Positions 48,513 through 56,148 of a stretch of DNA of 64,000 bases are shown piece by piece; the stretch's first letter is position 1, and each line of letters begins with the position of its first letter. The stretch is from the NCBI RefSeq assembly GCF_006516965.1, contig NZ_VHLH01000008.1, positions 62,001 through 126,000 of the forward strand, read 5' to 3'. The notes below the pieces were generated by a model. It searched no databases and had not been told where the DNA came from. It saw only the letters and a list, made by a program, of their open reading frames with translations. Source of the stretch: Pararhizobium mangrovi. Its GTDB lineage: Bacteria > Pseudomonadota > Alphaproteobacteria > Rhizobiales > Rhizobiaceae. A program made the position numbers and the translations under genes.

Positions 48513-49670
48513 TTGGCACGTGCCGCCGAAGCCGGCAAAAACGCGAACGGCGAAGGCCGGACGAAACCGGTCGCGGTCCTGACCGGCGAAGCGCCGGTGC
48601 ATCTCTGGGGCATGACCTCGCGCGAACGGCTGCGGCGCTCGCTGGCGCTGGTCGGCGTCGAGACGGTCGACGGCGCGAACGAGGCACGGGGAAGGCCGGT
48701 CGTCCTTCTGCGTGGCGACTGGATCTTCGACCAGCGCCTCGTCGCCGCTCTCGTCGACAGTCCTCAAACCCTGCTCGTCGCCGATGACGGATCGGCCGTC
48801 GCGGCCCATGTCGATGCTGCCGCTGCCGGGAACGTCGCCGATGCGCTTGCCGAAGAGCGGGCAATGCCCGAAGGCCTGACCCGGAAGACACCGGCGACGC
48901 TTGCCGGCGCCTACGAGAACAAGCTGCGCAAGCGCGAACCGGCCTTTCTCATGCGCCTGACGCCGGAAAGCGCCGATGCGATTCGTGCGCGCACGTTCCG
49001 GGGCTCCTACAAGGGCGTGACGGATTTCGTCACCAAGCACGTCTGGCCGAGGCCGGCGCAGCTCGTCACCGGCTGGTGCGCCCGTTTCGGTATATCGCCG
49101 AACCAGGTGACGTGGGCGAGCCTCGTTCTCGTCCTCCTCGCCTTCGCCCTGTTCTGGACGGGGCATTACGCCGTCGGTCTCGTCGCCGCATGGATCATGA
49201 CCTTTCTCGATACCGTCGACGGCAAGCTCGCCCGCGTGACGCTGACCTACAGCAAGGCCGGCGACGTGCTCGACCACGGTATCGATCTCGTCCATCCCCC
49301 GTTCTGGTGGTGGGCCTGGATCGTCGGCTTGCCGGCTGCGGGGTTCTCGCTCGCAGCACCCGGCTGGACGCTCGCCGTGATCGTGATCGGCTACGTGGCG
49401 CAGCGTCTGGAGGAAGGCGCCTTTCTTGCCCTCTTCGGCATCGAGATGCATATCTGGCGCCGCTTCGACAGCTGGTTTCGCGGTATTACGGCGCGGCGAA
49501 ACCCCAATCTCGTTATCCTGACGGTGCTTTCGCTCTTCGGCCGTCCCGATATCGGGATCGTCCTCGTCGCGATCTGGACGGCGCTGTGCTTTCTCGTCCA
49601 TCTTGCCCAAATCCTTCAGGCTTCGGTCGCGCGCAGACGGGAACCGATCAGGTCCTGGCTGGCGGCGTAA
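48513..49670 (+). CDS. CDP-alcohol phosphatidyltransferase with N-terminal nucleotidyltransferase-like domain
   Basis: About 385 residues. The C-terminal membrane half carries the complete signature D-x2-D-G-x2-A-R-x8-G-x3-D-x3-D (from FLDTVDGKLAR to GDVLDHGID, about residues 233-258). The N-terminal 130 residues (KPVAVLTGEAPVHLWGM, then LRGDWIFDQRLVAALV) look like a shortened NTP-transferase domain, the arrangement of fused inositol-phosphate cytidylyltransferase/DIPP synthases, but the G-x-G-T-R loop is absent. TTG 48513 has AGGGGA at good spacing; longer starts have no support. It may join CDP-activated lipid and an alcohol phosphate (or the reverse). Recalls CpgA of Caulobacter ceramide-phosphoglycerate synthesis. 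Confidence 0.82.
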   Translation: MARAAEAGKNANGEGRTKPVAVLTGEAPVHLWGMTSRERLRRSLALVGVETVDGANEARGRPVVLLRGDWIFDQRLVAALVDSPQTLLVADDGSAVAAHVDAAAAGNVADALAEERAMPEGLTRKTPATLAGAYENKLRKREPAFLMRLTPESADAIRARTFRGSYKGVTDFVTKHVWPRPAQLVTGWCARFGISPNQVTWASLVLVLLAFALFWTGHYAVGLVAAWIMTFLDTVDGKLARVTLTYSKAGDVLDHGIDLVHPPFWWWAWIVGLPAAGFSLAAPGWTLAVIVIGYVAQRLEEGAFLALFGIEMHIWRRFDSWFRGITARRNPNLVILTVLSLFGRPDIGIVLVAIWTALCFLVHLAQILQASVARRREPIRSWLAA

Positions 49671-49680
49671 GGCCGGCCCC

Positions 49681-50607
49681 GTGCGGATCGGCATCGTCTA
49701 CAACCCCAAGAGCAGGCGTAATCGCGGCCGTCCCGTGCCGGACGGGGAAGGGCTTGCCGGTTCGCCGGCGTTGCGTGCGCCTGCCTCGCACGAAGACCTT
49801 CTCGACGTGCTCGATGAATTCGCCGCCATCGGCATCGACTGTCTCGCCATCGACGGCGGCGACGGAACGATCCGCGACGTTCTGGGCGCGGCGGTTCCAC
49901 GGTTTGCCGAGATGCCGGCGGTGGCACTGCTCGATTCGGGTACGACGAACGTCATCGCCCGCGATGTCGGAGCTTGGGGACACGGAGACCGCGCGCTCGA
50001 ACGGCTGGTGCGAACGGTTTTGGAAGGTGCCGGCGCGAATCGCCGCCGCCATCTGATCCGGGTCGATGATGGACAGGTGTGCCGCTTCGGCTTCGTGCTC
50101 GGCGCCGGCGCCTTCCGCCGCGCGGTGGCACTTTCGCATACGGGCGTGCGGGCAGGCTTCGGCCAGAGGCTGAAGACGGGGGCGGCGCTTGCCGGTGCGC
50201 TCGGGTCGGTATCGTTCGGCCGCGAGCGCGCGCTCTGGCGTGCCGGTACGCCGATGACGCTCGACCGTGACGGACGGGAGCGGGGCGAGCCGCGTTTCAT
50301 CTTTCTCGCGACGACGCTCGAACGCCTGATGCTCGGCATCTATCCCTTCTGGGGCGAGGGCGAGGGGTCGTTGCGCTACCTCGACGTGGCAGCGCCGCCC
50401 CACCGTCTTGGCGCCGCACTTGTGCCGGTTCTGCGCGGACGCCCAAGGCGCTGGATGGAAGATGCGGGCTATCGCAGCGGTCGCGCCAACGGGTTTTCCC
50501 TTGCGATCGACGAACCGTTCGTGCTCGACGGCGAAGAGTACGAACTGGGAAGAAACGGCCGTATCGATGTCGCGGCCGGTCCGCACGTGACGTTTCTCGT
50601 GCCATAA
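49681..50607 (+). CDS. Diacylglycerol/ceramide kinase-like lipid kinase
   Basis: A 308-residue protein of the DAG-kinase catalytic family (DagK/YegS/sphingosine kinase). The nucleotide loop GGDGT is at residues 59-63 (IDGGDGTIRDVL), VALLDSGTTNVIARDV follows, and the C-terminal beta domain (FLATTLERLMLGIYPFWG) is present. GTG 49681 lies 10 bases after the CDP-alcohol phosphatidyltransferase stop, so they are co-transcribed. In Caulobacter a kinase of this kind next to spt (CpgB) phosphorylates ceramide; the same substrate is the best guess here. Confidence 0.82.
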   Translation: MRIGIVYNPKSRRNRGRPVPDGEGLAGSPALRAPASHEDLLDVLDEFAAIGIDCLAIDGGDGTIRDVLGAAVPRFAEMPAVALLDSGTTNVIARDVGAWGHGDRALERLVRTVLEGAGANRRRHLIRVDDGQVCRFGFVLGAGAFRRAVALSHTGVRAGFGQRLKTGAALAGALGSVSFGRERALWRAGTPMTLDRDGRERGEPRFIFLATTLERLMLGIYPFWGEGEGSLRYLDVAAPPHRLGAALVPVLRGRPRRWMEDAGYRSGRANGFSLAIDEPFVLDGEEYELGRNGRIDVAAGPHVTFLVP

Positions 50608-50680
50608 GCACGGTAGCGAGCGCGCCATAAGCGGAGAGGCTCAGCGTGCCCGTTCGAGTGCTCGAAGGTTTGGATCATCG

Positions 50681-51616
50681 ATGAACGGCGACTTGAAAGA
50701 GACGGTATCGACGGAACTGGCGGCAGAGATGCCGCCGGCGGTCATTGCTTTTGCCGCGCATCTCGCCGAAACCGCGCGCCGGCCACCGGTCGCCGTCCTC
50801 TTCTACGGTTCGTCCGTGCGCACCGGCGATCTGACCGGACTGCTCGACTTCTACGTCGTCGTCGAACGGCTCGCCGACTGGCGGGAAGGCCGGCTCCGCC
50901 GCGCGGCAAACCGGATCCTGCCGCCGAACGTCGAGTATCACGAGTTGATGCATGCGGATGGTCCGCTGAAGGCGAAGGTGGCGATCCTTGCCGAGGACCA
51001 GTTCGAAGCGCTGGCACGCGGTCGCGGACTGGACAGTTCCGTCTGGGTGCGCTTTTGCCAGCCGGTCGCGGCACCATGGTGCCGTGACGCTTCCGACCGG
51101 GACCGAATGGCCGATACGGTCGCCGGCGCGATATCGACCGCGGCCGGCTTCGCCGCCGGGCTCGGGCCAGAGACGGGGGATCCCGCGGATTTCTGGCAGG
51201 CGCTCTTTCGCCGAACCTACGCCTCGGAACTGCGCGTCGAGGGGGCGGCACGCAGCGGCTCGATCGTCGCGTTCGCGCCGGCACGCTACCGTGCCGTCCT
51301 GGCGCCCGCACTCACGCTTGCCGGCATACCGGTCGAGGAAACCGGAGGCGGCGAGATCCGCCCGGGACTGTCACGCCGCGAGCGGCAGCGGTTCGAGCGC
51401 GCATGGCGGTGGCGACGTCTGGCCGCCAAGCCGCTCAATCTTGCCCGCCTCGCCAAGGCCGCCTTCACGTTTCGTGGCGGGGCGGACTACATCGTCTGGA
51501 AGATCGCTCGCCATTCAGGCGAGGAAATCCGCCTTACGCCGTGGCAGCGCCGGCACCCGCTGCTCGCGGCCGGGCCGGTTCTTTTGCGTCTTTGGCGTCG
51601 CGGCGTCTTGCGCTGA
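50681..51616 (+). CDS. TAM41/Mmp37-like phosphatidate cytidylyltransferase
   Basis: A 311-residue protein. Its N-terminal part follows the order of motifs in the mitochondrial CDP-DAG synthase TAM41: a YGSSVRTGDLTGLLDF nucleotidyltransferase motif (residues 42-57, matching YGSG...(M/L)(I/L)DF), then a LKAKVAILAEDQFEAL block (the family's IKYGV region) and a GLDSSVWVRFCQPVA stretch in place of LYxAGRxxKPV. The C-terminal 100 residues are basic and helical and probably membrane-attached. If right, it makes a CDP-lipid from a lipid phosphate and CTP. The preceding kinase would supply the phosphate. Its last 83 bases overlap the convergent spt gene. Confidence 0.65.
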   Translation: MNGDLKETVSTELAAEMPPAVIAFAAHLAETARRPPVAVLFYGSSVRTGDLTGLLDFYVVVERLADWREGRLRRAANRILPPNVEYHELMHADGPLKAKVAILAEDQFEALARGRGLDSSVWVRFCQPVAAPWCRDASDRDRMADTVAGAISTAAGFAAGLGPETGDPADFWQALFRRTYASELRVEGAARSGSIVAFAPARYRAVLAPALTLAGIPVEETGGGEIRPGLSRRERQRFERAWRWRRLAAKPLNLARLAKAAFTFRGGADYIVWKIARHSGEEIRLTPWQRRHPLLAAGPVLLRLWRRGVLR

Positions 51617-52823
51617 GCTCGGTGACCTTGCTCGGCAGAAGACCGAGCTCGCGGCCGACCTCGCTCATCACGTCAACGGCGAAGGCGATCTGTTCCTCGC
51701 TGTGGCTTGCCGAAACGCTGCCGCGCAGGAAGGCCGCCGCGCTCGGCGTCGCCGGCGGCAGGGCGAGGTTCACGTAGAGCCCGCGCTCGAGCAGCATGTT
51801 CCAGAAGGCGACCGCCTTGTCGACGTCGCGGATGATGACGGAGACGATGGGCGAGCATTCCGGCCCGACGACGAAGCCGGCGGCGGAAAGACCATGATAG
51901 AGCCGTTCGGCGTTGCCGCGCAGGCGCGCGCGCAGTTCCGGCTGTTCGCCGACGATCGTAAGCGCGCGGCTCGTGGAAGCGATGATCGCCGGGGGCAGGG
52001 AAGCGGTGAACATATACGGGCGGCAGGCGATGCGCAGCGTCTCGAAGCCTTCGAGGCTCGATACGCAGAAGCCGCCGACGCTGCCGAGGCTCTTGGAAAA
52101 GGTGCCGATGACGAAGTCGACGTCGTTCTCGACGCCGAGTTCTTCGGCCAGCCCACGACCGTTCTCGCCGAGCACACCCATGGAATGGGCCTCGTCGACG
52201 ATCAGATAGGCGCCGTATCTGCGCTTCAGCTCGCAGATTTCGGCGAGCGGGGCCGAATCGCCGAGCATGGAATAGATGCCCTCGACGACGATGATCTTCT
52301 CGCCGGGTTCGTCGGCGAGCCGCGCAAGGCGCTTTTCCAGATCCTTCGGATCGTTGTGACGAAAGCGCACGACGGGCGCATGGCCGAGGCGCGCCCCGTC
52401 GTAGATGCTCGCATGGCTGTCGGAATCGATGACCAGATGGTCGTGCTTTCCGGCGAGCGTGGAGAGAATACCGAGATTGGCCTGATAGCCGGTCGAAAAG
52501 ACCATGCCGTGGCGACGGCCGAAGAAGGCGGCGAGTTCGGCCTCGAGCCGCGCGTGCCCGTCATAGCTGCCATTGGCGATCCGCGAGCCGGTGGTGCCGG
52601 TGCCATGGCGCGCGACGGCCTCCATCGAGGCCTGCTTGCCGGCCTCGTCGAAGGTCAGGCCGAGATAGTTGTTGGTGCCGAGGAGCACGGTCCGCTGCCC
52701 GTGAAGGATTCCTTCCGTCGCCGAAACGATATCCTCGAAGACCACGGAGAACGGGTCGGCGCCGGCCGCTGTCAGCTTTGCATGGGCGGCGCGCAGGCCA
52801 TCGAACTTTGAAAACAGGGACAT
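51534..52823 (-). CDS. spt: Serine palmitoyltransferase (alpha-oxoamine synthase family)
   Basis: A 429-residue PLP enzyme that condenses serine with an acyl thioester to 3-oxo-sphinganine, the first step of sphingolipid synthesis. Conserved points: NNYLGLTFDEAGKQAS, GTGTTGSRIANGSYDGHA, H137 in DSDSHASI (stacks on PLP), D210 in LIVDEAHSMGVLG, and K244 in GTFSKSLGSVGGF. Other alpha-oxoamine synthases (BioF, Kbl, HemA) share the fold, but the dedicated ACP directly upstream (TAATG overlap) and the ceramide genes nearby support Spt. A charged Ala/Arg-rich tail of about 25 residues lies in the overlap with the TAM41-like gene. Confidence 0.85.
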   Translation of the reverse strand: MSLFSKFDGLRAAHAKLTAAGADPFSVVFEDIVSATEGILHGQRTVLLGTNNYLGLTFDEAGKQASMEAVARHGTGTTGSRIANGSYDGHARLEAELAAFFGRRHGMVFSTGYQANLGILSTLAGKHDHLVIDSDSHASIYDGARLGHAPVVRFRHNDPKDLEKRLARLADEPGEKIIVVEGIYSMLGDSAPLAEICELKRRYGAYLIVDEAHSMGVLGENGRGLAEELGVENDVDFVIGTFSKSLGSVGGFCVSSLEGFETLRIACRPYMFTASLPPAIIASTSRALTIVGEQPELRARLRGNAERLYHGLSAAGFVVGPECSPIVSVIIRDVDKAVAFWNMLLERGLYVNLALPPATPSAAAFLRGSVSASHSEEQIAFAVDVMSEVGRELGLLPSKVTELSARRRDAKDAKEPARPRAAGAGAATA

Positions 52824-53077
52824 TACTTGCCTTTACGCAGCAGATTCTCGATTGTGTCGGAAAGGTCCCCCAGCGTTTCGACTTCGGCCATTCGGTCGAG
52901 AGGAATCGAGACGTCGAAATGGTCCTCTAGTGCCATGCTGAAATTCATCAGGGCAATCGAATCCATGCCGAGGTCGGAGACGAGATCCTTCTCCGACGTC
53001 GCGTCCAGAGGTTTGTCGATCACTGATTCGAGTACACTGATGATTTCGCCTGAAATATCACGCGAAACGTCTTCCAT
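52823..53077 (-). CDS. Acyl carrier protein dedicated to sphingolipid synthesis
   Basis: An 84-residue acidic ACP. The phosphopantetheine serine is S40 in DLGMDSIALMNF, with a typical four-helix pattern. It differs from AcpP, which has DSLDTVE after the serine, and is most like the ACPs that lie next to spt in Caulobacter and Sphingomonas-type clusters. It carries the acyl chain for Spt, and the acyl-AMP ligase at 37367-39088 would load it. First gene of a two-gene operon; its stop overlaps the spt start. Confidence 0.88.
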   Translation of the reverse strand: MEDVSRDISGEIISVLESVIDKPLDATSEKDLVSDLGMDSIALMNFSMALEDHFDVSIPLDRMAEVETLGDLSDTIENLLRKGK

Positions 53078-53177
53078 CGCACTTCCTCAAGCATGGGGCT
53101 TCCCGCCGGAATAACCCGACGAAGAAAAGGCCTGCCGGGACGCGACGCCGCTTGTGTCGGGGACGAACGTCACATTC

Positions 53178-53206
53178 CTGTAGCATTCAAGATAGCCTAT
53201 GGTCAA
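53178..53206 (-). promoter_or_regulatory. Probable sigma-70 promoter of the ACP-spt operon
   Basis: Read on the minus strand: -35 TTGACC and -10 CTACAG with a 17-base spacer, close to the rhizobial CTTGAC-N17-CTATAT consensus. The start site would be near 53171, which leaves a leader of about 95 bases before the ACP gene. It lies in the 322-bp divergent region 53078-53399, where I see no other gene. An AT-rich patch at 53210-53285 may serve the rightward DUF2147 gene. Confidence 0.5.
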
Positions 53207-53399
53207 AGCCGTAAACGTTAACGCCATGTTCGAAATCGTTTCTTTTTTTTCTCACCGAACGTTTCACCGCGTTTATTACTTGTGCGTGTGCGGGGTTATC
53301 ACCGGTAGACGATTGCGTGCCCCCGTGGGTTGGGCGGAAGACGCGGGCGCCTATATGGGGCGGAGAAGGGAACGACGCAAACAAACGGGGCATCGGCAA

Positions 53400-53735
53400 A
53401 TGAGGCTGATCATCGCTTGTATGCTGAGCGTCGCGCTCGTTGGACCGAGTGCGGCAGCAGCGAACATTACCGGCCTGTGGAAATCCGAACGCGGCGTGCT
53501 CGCCCGCGTCGCGGAATGCGGCGACGCGTTCTGCGTGACGATCGTCAGCGGCAAGTTCCATGGTCGGACCATCGGCCGATTCGACGGCGACAACGGCAGC
53601 TACGAGGGCCGAATCACCGATCCGAACACCGACCGCCACTATGCCGGCTCCGCCCGCGTGGAAGGAACGTCGATGATCGTTCGCGGATGCGCGCTCAAGG
53701 TGTTCTGCAAGTCGCAGGTCTGGACCAAGCAGTAG
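53400..53735 (+). CDS. DUF2147 family exported protein
   Basis: A 111-residue protein. Residues 1-20 are a signal peptide (MRLIIACMLSVALVG, cut after SAAAA). The mature part is one DUF2147 domain: ITGLWKSERGVLARV, CGDAFCVTIVSG, NGSYEGRITDP and the end GCALKVFCKSQVWTK, with the W at each end that marks the family. Function unknown; members are periplasmic beta-rich proteins. ATG 53400 gives the signal peptide at once, while the open frame upstream is AT-rich leader. Confidence 0.85.
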   Translation: MRLIIACMLSVALVGPSAAAANITGLWKSERGVLARVAECGDAFCVTIVSGKFHGRTIGRFDGDNGSYEGRITDPNTDRHYAGSARVEGTSMIVRGCALKVFCKSQVWTKQ

Positions 53736-53832
53736 CGCGCCCCATCGTTCGGCGCGGTTTCATCGCTCGGTGGCCGGGACGTGGGCCGCCGACGGCAGTT
53801 CTGCGTCCCACGTCCTGGGAAACCGCACGAAG

Positions 53833-55245
53833 ATGAGCCGATCCGTCTCCTCGCACCGGTCGTTCGGCGGCCCGTTCGGCGCTTCGCCGGGCTTCGGGGT
53901 TCTGGCTGCAAGCGTGCTCGGCTCGGCCATGACCTTCATGGACGGCTCGATCGTCAATGTCGCGCTTCCGGCGATCGGTGCGGATCTTTCCGCGGATGTC
54001 GCGGCACTGCAGTGGATTGTCACCGGCTACATGCTGGCGCTCGCCAGCCTCATGCTGATCGGCGGTGCGCTCGGCGACCGGTGGGGCAGCGGTCGCGCCT
54101 TCGTCGCCGGCGTCTGCGGTTTCGCTGCCGCTTCCGCACTCTGCGCGCTCGCACCAAGCGCCGTCACGCTCGTTGCCGCGCGGATCGTTCAGGGCATTGC
54201 CGCCGCGCTGCTCGTGCCGTCGAGCCTTGCCATCATCGCCGCGACCTTCAAGGGGGCCGCACGCGGACGTGCGATCGGCACGTGGGCGGCGGCAAGCGCG
54301 GTCGGCACCGCCATCGGCCCGGTCGTCGGCGGCTGGCTCGTCGACACGGCGAACTGGCGCGCTGTCTTCGCGATCAACCTGCCGCTCGCCATCGCCGCGC
54401 TCTTCTTCGCGCGCGGCTTTCCGCCCCTGCCGCGCACGCCCGGCGGCCGGCTCGACTGGCCCGGCGCGGTCACGGGCATGGCCGCGCTCGGCCTCCTCAA
54501 TTTCGGCCTGATCGCGATCGGCGACGGGCGGTATGCCGTCGGGGCCGCGGCGATCGTGGCAGCGTTCTTCGCCGGCGCGGGGTTCCTGCGATGCGAGCAT
54601 CGCGCGGCGAACCCGATGATCCCGCTCGACCTCTTCGCCGAACCGGGCTTTGCCGCGATCAACCTCCTGACGGTGCTGCTGTATGCCGGGCTTTCGGCCT
54701 GCTTCGTCGTGCTGCCGCTCTCGCTCATCGCCGGCCACGGCTACGATGCCGTCGTGACCGGAACGGCCTTCGTGCCGTTTTCGGTGCTGATGGGCGGCTT
54801 CTCGCGGTTTTCGGGCGGGCTCGCCGCGCGCACTGGGCCGCGCCTGCCGCTCGTCCTCGGGCCTGCAACGGCGGCGGCCGGCTTCCTGCTGCTTGCCTTC
54901 AGCGTTGCCGGTGGTGCCTACTGGCTCGATTATTTCCCCGGCATCGTCGCCGTCGGCATCGGCATGACGATCACCGTTCCCGTGCTTACGACCGCCGTTC
55001 TCGATGCCGTCGCCGACACGCGCACCGGCACGGCTTCCAGCATCAACAACGTGGCTGCGCGGGCAGGCGGCCTGGTCGCCATCGCCGCGATCGGGCTCGC
55101 CTTCGGCGGTCGGCCCGGTGCGATCGGCGATCCGGACCTGATCATCCTCGCGACGCGCCGCGTGCTCTTCGCCGCCGCCGCGATCGCCGCGCTTTCCGCG
55201 GTGACGGCACTGGCCCTCGCGCCGAGGAGGAACGACGCGGCGTAG
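53833..55245 (+). CDS. MFS drug/metabolite exporter, DHA2 (14-TM) family
   Basis: About 470 residues with 14 predicted membrane segments. Motif D1-like FMDGSIVNVALPAIGADL in segment 1 and GSWAAAS-like motif C (GTWAAASAVGTAIGPVVGGW) mark it as a proton-coupled antiporter of the EmrB/QacA type. LGDRWGSGRAF is motif A. The substrate is unknown; relatives export drugs, dyes or metabolites. ATG 53833 starts 29 residues ahead of the first segment. Monocistronic, and it runs toward the tRNA. Confidence 0.87.
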   Translation: MSRSVSSHRSFGGPFGASPGFGVLAASVLGSAMTFMDGSIVNVALPAIGADLSADVAALQWIVTGYMLALASLMLIGGALGDRWGSGRAFVAGVCGFAAASALCALAPSAVTLVAARIVQGIAAALLVPSSLAIIAATFKGAARGRAIGTWAAASAVGTAIGPVVGGWLVDTANWRAVFAINLPLAIAALFFARGFPPLPRTPGGRLDWPGAVTGMAALGLLNFGLIAIGDGRYAVGAAAIVAAFFAGAGFLRCEHRAANPMIPLDLFAEPGFAAINLLTVLLYAGLSACFVVLPLSLIAGHGYDAVVTGTAFVPFSVLMGGFSRFSGGLAARTGPRLPLVLGPATAAAGFLLLAFSVAGGAYWLDYFPGIVAVGIGMTITVPVLTTAVLDAVADTRTGTASSINNVAARAGGLVAIAAIGLAFGGRPGAIGDPDLIILATRRVLFAAAAIAALSAVTALALAPRRNDAA

Positions 55246-55297
55246 CTTCGCACGCGTCTCGCGATGCTTGGCCTCTGGCGATTTCGGGTGAACCGGA

Positions 55298-55372
55298 TGG
55301 TGGGCGTGCCTGGGATTGAACCAGGGACCCCTTCGATGTCAACGAAGTGCTCTCCCGCTGAGCTACACGCCC
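55298..55372 (-). tRNA. tRNA-Val (GAC)
   Basis: Complete cloverleaf on the minus strand: acceptor GGGCGTG / CACGCCC, D-arm GCTC...GAGC, anticodon stem CTTCG/CGAAG with loop TTGACAT (anticodon GAC, valine), T-arm CCTGG-TTCAATC-CCAGG, discriminator A and an encoded CCA. Length 75 with CCA. Between the MFS gene and cpdR. Confidence 0.97.
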
Positions 55373-55458
55373 ATCCGACGGCGCGGCTTTAATCACAAAG
55401 ACATGAAGCCCGTCAAGCGCCGGTCGACCGAATTCGACGGCACCGACCTTAAACCGAC

Positions 55459-55818
55459 CTAAGCGGCCTGGAGAACCTTGTGGACCTCGTTCACGAGATC
55501 GCGCAGGTGGAAGGGCTTGGAAAGGATCTTGGCGTCCTTGGGTGCCTGCGAATCGGGGTTCAGCGCGACGGCTGCGAATCCGGTGATGAACATCACCTTC
55601 AGGTCCGGGTCGAGTTCGCTCGCCCGCCGCGCCAGCTCGATGCCGTCCATCTCCGGCATGACGATGTCGGTCAGAAGCAGCGAGAAAGGCTGCTCGCGCA
55701 ACGCATCGTAGGCGCTCGCGCCGTTGTCGTGGGCGGTCACGTCGTATCCGGCGCGTTCGAGCGCCTTCACCAGGAACCGACGCATGTCCTCGTCGTCTTC
55801 GGCAAGAAGGATGTTCAT
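55459..55818 (-). CDS. cpdR: Single-domain response regulator CpdR
   Basis: A 119-residue receiver domain without output domain. Acidic pocket EDD at residues 7-9, phospho-acceptor D51 in LLLTDIVMPEMDG, Thr in MFITGFAAVAL and Lys in ILSKPFHLRDLV. The sequence is nearly that of rhizobial and Caulobacter CpdR, which in its unphosphorylated state delivers CtrA and other substrates to the ClpXP protease, under the CckA-ChpT relay. ATG 55818 fits; the frame extends 23 codons upstream without homology. A CtrA-like box lies upstream. Confidence 0.94.
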   Translation of the reverse strand: MNILLAEDDEDMRRFLVKALERAGYDVTAHDNGASAYDALREQPFSLLLTDIVMPEMDGIELARRASELDPDLKVMFITGFAAVALNPDSQAPKDAKILSKPFHLRDLVNEVHKVLQAA

Positions 55819-55901
55819 GAAACTGCCCCAAGAGCTCCCAAAGCCGCGCTCGGTGCACCTCTCGCACAGCCGGCGCCTGAGAACCACCTATCCATTCTTG
55901 G

Positions 55902-55917
55902 TCAATACTTCCTTAAC
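55902..55917 (-). promoter_or_regulatory. CtrA-box-like site upstream of cpdR
   Basis: TCAA-N7-TTAAC on the plus strand, one mismatch from the CtrA consensus TTAA-N7-TTAAC, 84 bases before the cpdR start. On the minus strand it overlaps TTGACC, a possible -35. It is in the 330-bp divergent region 55819-56148 between cpdR and the N-formylglutamate amidohydrolase gene, where I see no other gene. One site with one mismatch is weak evidence alone. Confidence 0.4.
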
Positions 55918-56148
55918 GCGGGGTCGCGCAAGCTTTTCGAATGCCGGCGCTGCCGGAGCGCGTGGCGCCGCGCCGAATGTATCGTGCCCGCAGGACCGTG
56001 CGGGCCCGTAGCGAGGCCGAACGGTGCGGTCACGACACGGTTACCACACGGGCCGTTTCGCAGAAAGCTGTCGGCGCGGCACCGTGCCGGCTTGTCTTGT
56101 CGCCCGGCATGCGCAATCTCTGTAAAATCGACGGGCATGGGGTGCGTG

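Noticed and set aside
55298-55372. tRNA-Val as an integration site (attB) of a genomic island
   Set aside because: No integrase, no direct repeat of the tRNA 3' end, and the genes on both sides are ordinary chromosomal ones.
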